64,000 bases of DNA from Salinilacihabitans rarus (GTDB taxonomy: Archaea; Halobacteriota; Halobacteria; Halobacteriales; Natrialbaceae), in the NCBI RefSeq assembly GCF_024296665.1, contig NZ_CP100762.1, positions 3,224,001-3,288,000 of the forward strand, read 5' to 3'. Below the pieces are notes generated by a model. It made no database searches. It saw nothing but the letters and a program-made list of their open reading frames with translations, and was not told the origin of the DNA. Positions 37,282 to 45,178 of the stretch are shown here, in pieces. Each line of letters begins with the position of its first letter. Within the stretch, counting starts at the first letter, position 1. Position numbers and translations under genes: made by a program.

Positions 37282-37590
37282 GTGGACGCCCGCGGTTGCC
37301 CGGCGTTCCGACCGGGGGAGTCCCGGTTGCCTCCTCCACCCCGCGACCCGTCGAGCGACAGGTGTCCGGCGGTCCACTGCTCGCTTCCGCGCCTGATGGG
37401 CTGTCGCCGGTTAACCGCGATGGGGCGTCCCTGCGGACGGCCACCGCGGACCGCTGTCCCCGACGGACGAGGCTTCTCCGTTGGCTCCCGGGGCCCCGGC
37501 CGGTCTGACCGGACGCCCGCGGGTTTCGGTCCCCGCTGAAGGCCATACTGCGGGTTTCGAGCAGGGCCTAACTGCCCGACCTAGTCCACT
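37282..37590 (-). ncRNA. Signal recognition particle (7S) RNA
   Basis: About 309 nt, with no protein-like composition in any frame. On the minus strand the ends pair: GTGGAC (37589-37584) with GTCCAC (37287-37282), helix 1. The 5' Alu part reads CTAGGTCGGGC ... TCGAAACCCGCAGTATGG ... CAGCGGGG, as in archaeal 7S RNAs. The SRP54-binding helix 8 is at 37399-37374: CAGGCGC-GGAA-GCGAGCAG, i.e. the symmetric loop with a GGAA tetraloop. Exact ends are approximate by a few bases. A TATA-like CTTAAGTAG lies about 20-28 bp upstream. The RNA assembles with SRP19 and SRP54 for protein targeting. Confidence 0.9.
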
Positions 37591-37606
37591 TCGGGGTAGT
37601 CGACCG

Positions 37607-37615
37607 CTACTTAAG
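37607..37615 (-). promoter_or_regulatory. TATA-like box of the SRP RNA gene
   Basis: Minus-strand CTTAAGTAG lies 18-26 bp before the predicted RNA 5' end and is the only A/T-containing window in the area. Spacing fits an archaeal TBP site. Confidence 0.6.
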
Positions 37616-37709
37616 GGCCTTTCGTCTCTCCCGCGATCCGCGACCCGGATCGGACCCGGTCGCCGCCGCGACCACAGAACCTTACCCGTCGTCGACGTAG
37701 TGGCGTGCG

Positions 37710-38852
37710 ATGTCACAGGAGGCCCCACCCGGGCGGGCCACGAGCGCGACCGACCGCCGCTGGCTCGGCCTGCTCGCGCTCGTCGTCGGCCTGTTCGCGG
37801 CGCTCGTCGTGCTGCCGTACCTCCAGTACGTGCTGGCGGCGATCGTCCTCGCGTACGTCCTCTACCCGCTGCAGCGTCGGCTCGAACCGCGGTTCGGCCG
37901 CACCGTCACGGCCGTGATCGTGCTCGCGCTGGGGACCGTCGCGATCCTGATCCCGGTGGCGGTCATCCTCGCGGCCGCGATCGAACAGGGCCTCGAAATC
38001 GCGGACGCCGTCGCGGCCGGCGACCTCGGCGTCGAGGAGGTCGAGCGCCGACTCGGCGAGTTCGGCCTCGAGGTCGACCTCCAGGAACTGTACGGACAGC
38101 TTAGAGAGCCCATCGGCACCGTCCTCCAGGGTCTGACCAACGAGGCGGCGGGGATCGTCGGCGGCGTCCCCGAGTTCCTGATCGGGCTGACGGTGCTGTT
38201 GTTCGTGCTCTACTCGCTGTTGCGCGACGGCGACCGGTTCGTCGACTGGCTCGGCTCGGTGCTGCCGCTGCGGCCCGCGGTTCGCGCGGATCTGTTCCGC
38301 CGGGTCGACCGACTCATGTACGTCGCGATCGTCGCCAACGTCCTCGTCGCGGGCGTACAGGCGCTGCTGACGGTGATCGGGCTGGCGCTCGTCGGCGTCT
38401 CCGGGCTGGCCTTCTTCGGCATCCTCACGTTCGTCGTCTCGCTGCTACCGCTGGTCGGGGCCTCGCTCGTCTGGGCGCCGACGTCGCTGTACCTGCTGCT
38501 CGTCGGCCGGCCGGTCGCCGGCGCGTTGCTGTTCGCCTACGGCGCGGTCATCGTGAGCCTCTCGGACAACGTCCTCCGGCCGATCACCGTCGGCCGCGGC
38601 GCCAGCCTCAGCGTCGCGGTCGTCATCCTCGGCATCTTCGGCGGCGTCGCCGTCGCCGGCGTGATGGGGCTGTTCTTCGGCCCGATCGTCCTCGGGACGC
38701 TCAAGACGCTGCTCGAACTGTACGCCCGGGAGGCGCCGAACGCGGAAGCGCCGGCCGAAGCGGAGACGTCCGCGGCCGAGTCGCCGGACGGGCCGCGAAT
38801 GGCGGAGTCGCCGGACGCCCCGGAGTCCGACGGGGAGCCGGAGGGACGCTGA
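37710..38852 (+). CDS. AI-2E family (PerM-like) membrane transporter
   Basis: 380 aa. Hydrophobic segments are paired at the N-terminus (LALVVGLFAALVVLPYLQYV), a helical cytosolic part occupies about residues 90-150 (EQGLEIADAVAAGDLGVEEV), and five or so helices make up the C-terminal half with the conserved LLPLVGASLVWAPTSLYLLL and DNVLRPITVGRG segments. The family includes putative autoinducer-2 exporters and Na+/H+ antiporters; substrate unknown. The last 50 residues are an acidic, Pro/Glu-rich tail. Confidence 0.92.
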   Translation: MSQEAPPGRATSATDRRWLGLLALVVGLFAALVVLPYLQYVLAAIVLAYVLYPLQRRLEPRFGRTVTAVIVLALGTVAILIPVAVILAAAIEQGLEIADAVAAGDLGVEEVERRLGEFGLEVDLQELYGQLREPIGTVLQGLTNEAAGIVGGVPEFLIGLTVLLFVLYSLLRDGDRFVDWLGSVLPLRPAVRADLFRRVDRLMYVAIVANVLVAGVQALLTVIGLALVGVSGLAFFGILTFVVSLLPLVGASLVWAPTSLYLLLVGRPVAGALLFAYGAVIVSLSDNVLRPITVGRGASLSVAVVILGIFGGVAVAGVMGLFFGPIVLGTLKTLLELYAREAPNAEAPAEAETSAAESPDGPRMAESPDAPESDGEPEGR

Positions 38853-38967
38853 TCAGCTCTCGCCCTCGGCGCGTTCGAGGGCGGAGCCGACGCCGCCGAC
38901 GTCCCCGCAGGTGACGCTGGGCGGTTCGGGTTCGGCGGCGCCCGGGAGCCCGTACGCGGCGGGGCGG

Positions 38968-39339
38968 TCAGCCCTCGATGGGGATCGTCTTGCCGCGGAC
39001 GGTCGTCCCCTCGGCCGGGAGTCGGACCTCCAGAACGCCGTTCGTGTACGCCGCGGTGATCCCCTCGTCGTCGACGTCCCGGGGGAAGCGGAACCGACGG
39101 TGGTAGGTCTTCTTGCGCCCGCGGTCCTCGTCGACCTGCTCGGCGGCGACGTTCAGCACGCCGTCGTCCCAGGCGACCTCGATCTCGTCGCGCTCGAACC
39201 CGGGCACGTCGACGGTGAGGACGAACTCGCCGTCCTCCTCGTACAGTTCGTAGTCGTTACCACCGATGTCGCCGAACAGCTGGGAGGGCAGGTCGAGCCC
39301 CTGCATCCAGCCACTGGGTGAACTCGTGGGGAGCGCCAT
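38968..39339 (-). CDS. hsp20: Hsp20/alpha-crystallin small heat shock protein
   Basis: 123 aa. The alpha-crystallin domain starts at NDYELYEEDGEFVLTVDVPG and includes the conserved FRFPRDVDDEGITAAYTNGV followed by LEVRLP, the GVL pattern of the family. ATP-independent chaperone. TTTATCG about 27-33 bp upstream of the ATG is a good TATA box, and the flank has A-rich stretches. Downstream of it, 38853-38967 holds no gene that I can support. Confidence 0.95.
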   Translation of the reverse strand: MALPTSSPSGWMQGLDLPSQLFGDIGGNDYELYEEDGEFVLTVDVPGFERDEIEVAWDDGVLNVAAEQVDEDRGRKKTYHRRFRFPRDVDDEGITAAYTNGVLEVRLPAEGTTVRGKTIPIEG

Positions 39340-39443
39340 GGCTGTTCACCTCGCGTCCACGATAAACTATGTCGGCGGTTCGTATTGTATTTTTCGCTTG
39401 CATTTTCAGGGTCGAACCGGGCGATGGGCGGCGTGCGGCGCCG

Positions 39444-39863
39444 TCAGACGAGTCCCAGCGCCCGGACGTACCACGCCGCCGCCCCCGCGAGGGCGACCGC
39501 GGCGAGGGCGACGAGCCAGCGGTGGTAGGCGAACCACTCCTCCTCGCCGATGCTCAGGATCACGCTCTCGGGGACCGAGACCGCCCAGAGCAGGACGAGC
39601 GCGGCGAGGACGACCCCGAGGACGAGCGTGAGGCCGGCGACGAAGTCGGGGTCGCTGCGGCCCTGCCGGCCCGCGGCGAAGAGGACGACGGCGACGACCG
39701 CCAGCAGCGAGAGGAACTGCGGGCCGGCGACGCCGGCGTCGTAGTAGAGGGCGACCGTCCGGGCGTCGGCGTCCGAGAGGAGGACGTACGGGGCGAGGAC
39801 GGCGAGCAGGTACGCGACCGCGGCGACGACGCCGGCGGTCGGCGGGCGCGTTCGAGCGCGCAT
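39444..39863 (-). CDS. Four-helix membrane protein, unknown function
   Basis: 139 aa from ATG 39863 (MRARTRPPTAGVVAAVAY). It has four membrane helices with short loops (FLSLLAVVAVVLFAAGR, GLTLVLGVVLAALVLLWAVS, WLVALAAVALAGAAAWYV). It resembles haloarchaeal DUF7548-type proteins, but I am not certain of the family. Divergent from the DUF5798 gene. Confidence 0.75.
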   Translation of the reverse strand: MRARTRPPTAGVVAAVAYLLAVLAPYVLLSDADARTVALYYDAGVAGPQFLSLLAVVAVVLFAAGRQGRSDPDFVAGLTLVLGVVLAALVLLWAVSVPESVILSIGEEEWFAYHRWLVALAAVALAGAAAWYVRALGLV

Positions 39864-40001
39864 ACCCGGGGCGTCGCCGGCCGCTCGCATAAGCGCGGCG
39901 GCCGCTCGCTCGCGTCGACGGGCCGACCACCGGGGCGAGCGGCCGGCGTGTGCCCGCGACGGAGGAAAAGGCCCAATTGTCTGGACGCCCCATCGAGGGG
40001 T

Positions 40002-40331
40002 ATGGGACTCGGCAGCACCGCGAAAAAGCTCCAGATGGTCTCCGAGCGGGCCGAACAGATGTACAAGCAGGTCCAGGACCTCACCGAGCGAATCGTCCGC
40101 CTCGAGGAGGCGGTCGACGACACCCACGAGACGGTGACGACGATGGACCACCGGCTGACCGAACAGCGCGCGCTGCTGGTCGCGCTGGCCGAGGAGCAGG
40201 GCCTCGACGGAGAGGCGATCCTCGCGGAGGCCGCCATCGACGAGGCCGAAGCCGACGACGGCGACGAGGCGGCGACGAGCGACGAGGAGACGCCGCCGGA
40301 GGAGTCGGCGGCGGCCGACGCGAGCGAGTAG
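40002..40331 (+). CDS. DUF5798 coiled-coil protein
   Basis: 109 aa from ATG 40002 (MGLGSTAKKLQMVSERAEQ). The first 80 residues form a long coiled coil (VQDLTERIVRLEEAVDDTHE, HRLTEQRALLVALAEEQGL). The last 35 residues are almost entirely Asp, Glu, Ala and Ser. It matches the haloarchaeal DUF5798 family; no function known. Confidence 0.82.
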   Translation: MGLGSTAKKLQMVSERAEQMYKQVQDLTERIVRLEEAVDDTHETVTTMDHRLTEQRALLVALAEEQGLDGEAILAEAAIDEAEADDGDEAATSDEETPPEESAAADASE

Positions 40332-40410
40332 TCGCGGATCTATTTCTCCCGCTCGGTACCTCTCACGGGTGATTTTCGCGGACGCTCGTGATGGCAAGAG
40401 CTAACAACGG

Positions 40411-40425
40411 GGGCAACATTTGCCC
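40411..40425 (+). promoter_or_regulatory. Short hairpin 5 bp before the cysteine synthase start
   Basis: GGGCAA (40411-40416) and TTGCCC (40420-40425) are perfect inverted copies with a 3-nt centre. The site falls between the expected TATA position and the ATG at 40431, so it could be an operator at the transcription start or an RNA hairpin limiting translation. Confidence 0.35.
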
Positions 40426-40430
40426 GTACG

Positions 40431-41411
40431 ATGACGACCCACGAGCGACCGTTGGACTCCGTGCTCGAGGCCGTCGGCGAGACGCCGCTGGTCCGCGTGC
40501 ACGACGCGCCGACGGGGGTGCCCGTCTACGCGAAACTCGAGTCGTTCAACCCCGGCGCGAGCGTGAAAGACCGCATCGGGAAGTTCATGCTCGAACGGAT
40601 GCTCGAACGCGGCGAACTCCCCGCGGGCGGGACGGTGATCGAGCCGACCGCGGGCAACACGGGGATCGGGCTGGCCATCGCCGCCCGCCAGCTCGGCCTC
40701 GACGCGATCTTCGTCGTCCCCGAGCGGTTCAGCGTCGAGAAACAGCAGCTGATGGCCGCCCTCGGCGCCGAGATCGTCAACACGCCCACCGACGACGGGA
40801 TGGGCGGAGCGATCGAGCGCGCCCACGAACTCGCCGACGAACTCGACGACGCCGTCGTCCCCCAGCAGTTCGCGAACCCGCTCAACACCGAGGCCCACTA
40901 CGAGACCACCGGCCCGGAGATCTACGAGGCGCTCTCGGGCGAGGTCGGCGCCGTCGTCGCCGGCTGTGGCACCGCCGGGACGCTCATGGGCATCGCCCGT
41001 TACGCCCGCGAGCAGAACCCTGACACGTACGTCGCCGCCGTCGAACCCGAGGGGTCGCTGTTCGGCGACCTCGTCGGCGAGGATCGCGAGGAAGACGAGT
41101 ACAAGATCGAGGGCATCGGCACCCACGACGTCGAGACGAACGAACTGTTCGAACCCGACCTCGTCGACGAGGTGTACGCCGTCCCCGACGAGGCCGCCCA
41201 CGAGGAACTCGCCCGGCTGGCCCGCGACGAGGGCCACCTCGTCGGGTCGAGCGCGGGCGCCGCGAGCGTCGCCGCCAAGCACGTCGCCCGGGGGATCGCC
41301 GACGGCGAGATCGACGCCCCCTACGACGCGGTCGTCACCGTCTTCCCCGACTCCAGCGAGCGCTACCTCTCGAAGGGGATCTACCGCTCGTTCGAGGAGT
41401 GGACGTCGTAG
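40431..41411 (+). CDS. cysK: Cysteine synthase / cystathionine beta-synthase-like PLP enzyme
   Basis: 326 aa. Fold-type II PLP enzyme. The Schiff-base Lys is in KLESFNPGASVKDRIGKFML, the substrate loop is EPTAGNTGIGLAIAARQ, the phosphate-binding glycine loop is VAGCGTAGTLMGIAR, and the catalytic serine region is LVGSSAGAASVAA. It makes cysteine from O-acetylserine, O-phosphoserine or cystathionine-pathway intermediates; the exact donor is not decidable. Normal length. Stand-alone gene. Confidence 0.93.
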   Translation: MTTHERPLDSVLEAVGETPLVRVHDAPTGVPVYAKLESFNPGASVKDRIGKFMLERMLERGELPAGGTVIEPTAGNTGIGLAIAARQLGLDAIFVVPERFSVEKQQLMAALGAEIVNTPTDDGMGGAIERAHELADELDDAVVPQQFANPLNTEAHYETTGPEIYEALSGEVGAVVAGCGTAGTLMGIARYAREQNPDTYVAAVEPEGSLFGDLVGEDREEDEYKIEGIGTHDVETNELFEPDLVDEVYAVPDEAAHEELARLARDEGHLVGSSAGAASVAAKHVARGIADGEIDAPYDAVVTVFPDSSERYLSKGIYRSFEEWTS

Positions 41412-41535
41412 CGCCGGACTGTACGACCGGTCGGAACCGCCGACTTCGACGCCGACCGACTCCCCCGCCGTCCGGGCCCGTCCTGTCGGTAAATCGACCG
41501 GAACGAGCCCGCTCGCGGCCGATCCGGTGCGCGGG

Positions 41536-41593
41536 TTTATATGTCTCAGCGCACAACCCGCATCGAGAGATGTCGAAAGGTGACGTGACGTGA
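41536..41593 (+). promoter_or_regulatory. Symporter promoter with 7-codon leader ORF
   Basis: TTTATATG at 41536-41543 is a strong TATA box. About 27 bp further on, an ATG at 41570 opens a seven-residue frame, MSKGDVT, that ends TGA at 41591-41593. The GTG start of the symporter (41590) overlaps this stop by four bases (GTGA). The predicted transcript starts just before the small ORF, so ribosomes would meet it first, and symporter translation is probably coupled to it. Confidence 0.55.
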
Positions 41594-42903
41594 GTGGGAG
41601 TCGGATTCACAGCGTGTGGCGCTCTTATCGGTCGATTCCGATCGTCTACCGGCTCGGGGCGGCGTTCGTCCTCGGCTCGATCGTCGGCCTCGCGGTCGGC
41701 CAGCCGGCGACGGCGCTCGAACCCCTCGGCGACCTGTTCGTCGACCTGCTGAGCATGATCGTGATCCCCATCGTGGTGTTCACGCTCGTGATGGGGATGC
41801 GCCGGCTGAGCCCGGGTCGCCTCGGGCGCGTGGGCGGACAGGTGGTCCTCGTCTACCTCGTGACCTCCGGGATCGCCGTGCTGTTCGGCCTCCTCGTGGC
41901 GAACCTCCTCCAGCCGGGGGCCCGCCTCTCGCTGAGCGGCGTCGAACAGCCGGACGTCGAGGAGCCGCCGGCGCTCGCCGACGTGGTACTCGGTATCGTT
42001 CCGGACAACCCGATCGCGGCGATGGCTGCGGGCGAGGTGCTGCCGACGATCTTCTTCACGATCGCCTTCGGGCTGGCGCTGGCGCTGGTCCAGGAGTCGG
42101 CCCGAAACGAGAACGTCCGCAACGGCGTCCAGACCATCTTCGACATCGTCGAGGCCGGCGCCGAGGCGATGTTCAAGATCGTCTGGGGCGTGATGGAGTA
42201 CGGCGTCGTCGGCGTCTTCGCGCTGATGGCCGTCGCCTTCGGCGAGGCGGGGCTCGGCGCCGTCCGGACGTTCGGGCTCCTCGTCGCCACCCTCCTCGTC
42301 GCCGTCCTGTTGCACGTCGCGGTCGTGCAACTCGGCGGCATCGTCGTCCTCCTGCTGGGCCAGTCGCCGACCGCCTTCCTCACGGGCATCCGGGAGGCGC
42401 TCGTCACCGCGCTCGGCACCGCCTCGAGCGCCGGGACGCTGCCGGTCAGCATGGCCAACGCCGACGACAACCTCCACGTCGACGAGGGCATCTACGGCTT
42501 CTCGCTGCCGCTGGGCGCGACGATCAACATGGACGGGACGGCACTCTATCAGGGCGTCGCGGCCGTCTTCGCGGCCAACCTCGCGGGCGTCTCGCTGAGC
42601 TTCGGCGAGCAACTCGTCGTCGTCCTCGTCGCCGTCTTCGCGAGCATCGGCACCGCGGGCGTCCCCAGCGCGGGGCTGATCATGCTCACGCTCGTGCTGG
42701 AACAGCTCGGCCTGCCCCTCACGATCGTCGCGTTCGTCGCGGGCGTCGATCCCCTCCTCGACCGGCTCCGGACCCTGACCAACGTCAGCGGCGACCTCGC
42801 GGTGACGACGCTCGTCGCGAACTGGAACGACGCCGTCGACTTCGACCGCGGCTCGTGGGTCGGCGAGGCGCCGACGACGTCGGGGGCGCCGGCGGAGGAC
42901 TGA
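41590..42903 (+). CDS. Dicarboxylate/amino acid:cation symporter (DAACS, GltP/DctA type)
   Basis: 437 aa, GTG start. Features of the glutamate-transporter fold: the HP1-type serine-rich loop (GTASSAGTLPVSMANADDN), the TM7 motif GATINMDGTALYQGVAAVFAA, and the HP2 loop ASIGTAGVPSAGLIMLTLVL, ending with VDPLLDRLRTLTNVSGDL. It carries aspartate, glutamate or C4-dicarboxylates with Na+ or H+; the exact substrate cannot be told. Length is typical. Confidence 0.95.
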   Translation: MSGSRIHSVWRSYRSIPIVYRLGAAFVLGSIVGLAVGQPATALEPLGDLFVDLLSMIVIPIVVFTLVMGMRRLSPGRLGRVGGQVVLVYLVTSGIAVLFGLLVANLLQPGARLSLSGVEQPDVEEPPALADVVLGIVPDNPIAAMAAGEVLPTIFFTIAFGLALALVQESARNENVRNGVQTIFDIVEAGAEAMFKIVWGVMEYGVVGVFALMAVAFGEAGLGAVRTFGLLVATLLVAVLLHVAVVQLGGIVVLLLGQSPTAFLTGIREALVTALGTASSAGTLPVSMANADDNLHVDEGIYGFSLPLGATINMDGTALYQGVAAVFAANLAGVSLSFGEQLVVVLVAVFASIGTAGVPSAGLIMLTLVLEQLGLPLTIVAFVAGVDPLLDRLRTLTNVSGDLAVTTLVANWNDAVDFDRGSWVGEAPTTSGAPAED

Positions 42904-42954
42904 CGGGCCGGCGCGACTCCATTCCGACGCGCCACCCTGCTGGACCGTCGCCGA

Positions 42955-43365
42955 TCAGCCAAGCAGCCGCCGGTGTTCGACTTTCATGCACCGATCCTGG
43001 ACGACCCGTTTGCCCGCCTCCTCGGCGCGTTCGGCGGCCTCGTCGTCTTCGATCCCGAGTTGCGTCCAGACGGCGCCCGCGTCCTCGCGCTCGATCGCCT
43101 CGTCGACGATCCCGCTTACCTCCTCGCTCGGCCGGAAGACGTCGACGACGTCGACCTCCTCGTCGACCTCGGCGAGGGAGTCGTACGCCGGCCGATCGAA
43201 AATCTCGTCGGCGTAGGGGTTGACCGGGATCACCTCGTAACCCTGCTCGCGGAGGTACGCCGGAACGCCGTGGGCGGGCTTGCCGGGCGTGCTCGAACAG
43301 CCGACCACGGCGATCGTCTCCGCGTCGAGGATCTCGCGCAGTTCGTCGTCGCTCTCGACTGGCAT
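42955..43365 (-). CDS. CoA-binding (YccU-like) Rossmann protein
   Basis: 136 aa. The Rossmann strand and loop VVGCSSTPGKPAHGVPAYL, then VIPVNPYADEIFDRPAYDSL, and VWTQLGIEDDEAAERAEEAG with the end motif VVQDRCMKVEHRRLLG form the stand-alone CoA_binding domain (COG1832). The biological role is unknown; it probably binds CoA or a related nucleotide. Confidence 0.92.
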   Translation of the reverse strand: MPVESDDELREILDAETIAVVGCSSTPGKPAHGVPAYLREQGYEVIPVNPYADEIFDRPAYDSLAEVDEEVDVVDVFRPSEEVSGIVDEAIEREDAGAVWTQLGIEDDEAAERAEEAGKRVVQDRCMKVEHRRLLG

Positions 43366-43401
43366 ACCCGGACGAACGGGAGCCAGCGGTAAACCTCCAG
43401 C

Positions 43402-43645
43402 GGCCGACGACCTCGACGCACCGTCGGCCCGCCGGCCCGTCGGCGGACGCGAGCGTGGAGTCCGAGGCGTCGGCGCTTTTCACGCGGCCGGTGAAGACGT
43501 GGAACCGGAAGACGGGCTGGCGGTCGGCGTACACGAGCAGCGTCGACGCGATCCGGCGCTTTCCCGACGGCGGCGGCCCCGAGACGAGGACGTTCGTTCC
43601 CGGTTCGAGTTCGGCGTCCGGGAGCACGTGTGCGAGGTCGTCCAT
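43402..43645 (-). pseudogene. Remnant of a haloarchaeal RecA-like (DUF7504-type) gene
   Basis: From ATG 43645 the frame reads MDDLAHVLPDAELEPG, then NVLVSGPPPSGKRRIAS (a P-loop with Lys-Arg), then jumps to a segment ending VFRFHVFTGRVKSADAS and RCVEVVGRW. The middle portion expected of a P-loop protein of this type is missing. The frame then runs into the next gene without a sensible end. It therefore looks like an internally deleted gene. A+T-rich DNA upstream (near 43728-43740) is its likely old promoter. The family name is my best guess. Confidence 0.45.
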
Positions 43646-43812
43646 TGCTCACTTCCGTACCAGCCCTGCCGGATGCGACGAGACGCGCCGACCACGCCGT
43701 GTACGGTACCAAAATACACCAGCTAGCTTGAATTATTTTTGAACACCCATGTCCGATCACCGTGGGACGGCGCCGACGGAAAGTACCGGTAGCGGCCGCC
43801 GTCGGCGACTGC

Positions 43813-44664
43813 TCACGGGACCCCCAGTTCGGCCGCCGCCCGGCCGACGACGAACGCGAGCGCGGCGAGGAACATTCCGTACTTCAGTCGCGTCTGGCCG
43901 GCCGTCGGGTTCTCGAAGCTCTCGTAGGCCGCGGAGAGCATGACCGCGTCCGCCGGGACGACCACGAGCAGGTACGCCTCCTCGAAGTACCCGAGCAGGT
44001 ACGGCAGCGGACTCGCGAGCACGGCCAGCGCGAGCAGGACGGCCGCGACCTGCAGCGAGCGGCGCTCGCCGATCGCGATCGGCAGCGTGTGCAGGCCCTC
44101 CTCGCGGTCGCCCTCGACGTCCTCGACGTCCTTGACGATCTCGCGGGTGAGCGTCGACACCCCCGCGAGCACGAACAGGACGAGCGTCGGCCGGACGTCC
44201 CCGACGGCCGCCCCGCCGAAGAGGAACGTGCTCCCGACGAGGTAGGCGACCAGCGCGTTGCCAAGCCCCGGCAGGCCCTTGAAGAACTCGGTGTAGGCGA
44301 CGAGCGCGAGCAGGTTGACCGCCGCGATGGCGAGCGCCAGCGCCGGGAGGACGAGCGCGAGCGCGACCGCCGCGGCGAAGAGGGCGCCGCTGAACGCGAG
44401 CGCGCCGCGGGGACTCACGGCACCCCGGGGGATGGGCCGGTCGGGCCGGTTGATCCGGTCGATCTCGCGGTCGAAGTAGTCGTTGATCGCGTTGCCCGCC
44501 CCGACCGCGAGGCCGGTCGCGGCGACCGCCGCGGCGACCGCGAGGCCGTGCTCGCCGAGGCCGCCGGCGACGAACGCGCCGGTGAACGTCAACACCGCCG
44601 CCGCGACCGCGTTCCCCGGCCGCGTCAACTCCAGCAACCCGCGCGCCGTCTCCCCGAGGGTCAT
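43813..44664 (-). CDS. UbiA prenyltransferase, probably geranylgeranylglycerol-phosphate geranylgeranyltransferase
   Basis: 283 aa from ATG 44664 (MTLGETARGLLELTRPGN). The polyprenyl-diphosphate Mg sites are visible: GNAINDYFDREIDRINRPDR (first Asp-rich motif) and IVKDVEDVEGDREEGLHT (second). Eight or nine helices. The archaeal subgroup attaches the second geranylgeranyl chain to make digeranylgeranylglyceryl phosphate, the archaeal lipid core. Other UbiA roles (quinone or heme) are less likely given the LTRPGN start and the RPDRPIPRGAV segment. Monocistronic. Confidence 0.9.
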   Translation of the reverse strand: MTLGETARGLLELTRPGNAVAAAVLTFTGAFVAGGLGEHGLAVAAAVAATGLAVGAGNAINDYFDREIDRINRPDRPIPRGAVSPRGALAFSGALFAAAVALALVLPALALAIAAVNLLALVAYTEFFKGLPGLGNALVAYLVGSTFLFGGAAVGDVRPTLVLFVLAGVSTLTREIVKDVEDVEGDREEGLHTLPIAIGERRSLQVAAVLLALAVLASPLPYLLGYFEEAYLLVVVPADAVMLSAAYESFENPTAGQTRLKYGMFLAALAFVVGRAAAELGVP

Positions 44665-44741
44665 CACTCGGGACTGTTCAGTCGCGGGGTATAAGCCGTG
44701 CGATGCGCCGGCGCGGTGAGAAGGACGATCGGATCGTCGGA

Positions 44742-44927
44742 TCAGCGCCACTCCTCGAGGTCACAGAGGAGGTGGCACTCGACCGTGATCCAGCGGGTCA
44801 TCCGCTCGTCGCCGGTGGCCTCGGCCGGGACGGCGGTCCAGTTCACCTCGTCGTCGGTGAGCAACTCGAGGGTACCATCCTGCCGACGGCCGTCGGCGTC
44901 GCCGACGGGGGCCTCGTTCACGGTCAT
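44742..44927 (-). CDS. Small DUF7511-like protein
   Basis: 61 aa from ATG 44927 (MTVNEAPVGDADG). The core LELLTDDEVNWTAVPAEATG followed by DERMTRWITVE is the pattern I associate with haloarchaeal DUF7511. Function unknown. It lies just before the tRNA-Arg gene, on the opposite strand. Confidence 0.7.
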   Translation of the reverse strand: MTVNEAPVGDADGRRQDGTLELLTDDEVNWTAVPAEATGDERMTRWITVECHLLCDLEEWR

Positions 44928-45027
44928 GGCTCGCCTGACACTTGGCGTCGTTCGGGTATGACCTTCTCCGCTGATTTTCACTCCATGGGAACGACGTGAC
45001 GGGCCGGCCGCGAAAAAATCGAGTGAC

Positions 45028-45034
45028 TTATACG
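45028..45034 (+). promoter_or_regulatory. TATA box of tRNA-Arg
   Basis: TTATACG at 45028-45034 lies 26-32 bp upstream of the tRNA 5' end, ideal for TBP. A preceding A-run (CGAAAAAATC) could serve as BRE context. Confidence 0.65.
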
Positions 45035-45059
45035 GGGTCGACGGAAACCAATCAGGTGA

Positions 45060-45134
45060 GGGCGCTTAGCTCAGTCTGGACAGAGTGCTTGGCTTCGGAC
45101 CAAGTTGTCGCGGGTTCAAATCCTGCAGCGCCCA
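45060..45134 (+). tRNA. tRNA-Arg (anticodon TCG); integration target of the adjacent element
   Basis: 75 nt cloverleaf: acceptor GGGCGCT/AGCGCCC plus discriminator A, D-arm GCTC/GAGT, anticodon stem CTTGG/CCAAG with loop CTTCGGA (anticodon TCG, reading CGA), T-arm GCGGG/CCTGC with loop TTCAAAT. No intron, no encoded CCA. Base composition falls abruptly downstream and an integrase operon follows, so the 3' end is the probable attachment core. A second copy of the 3' end was not found up to 64 kb. Confidence 0.96.
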
Positions 45135-45178
45135 TCCGTTTTCATGATGGTTAGGATTCCACAGACGGCGGAGGGTTG

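Noticed and set aside
37204-37539. Plus- and minus-strand frames of 80-175 codons between YhbY and the AI-2E gene
   Set aside because: They overlap the SRP RNA, which accounts for the conserved sequence; compositions are not haloarchaeal.
38853-38967. Short minus-strand open frame ending VTCGDVGGVGSALERAEGES
   Set aside because: It looks mildly coding but has no start codon outside the Hsp20 gene; perhaps an old gene end, too weak to annotate.
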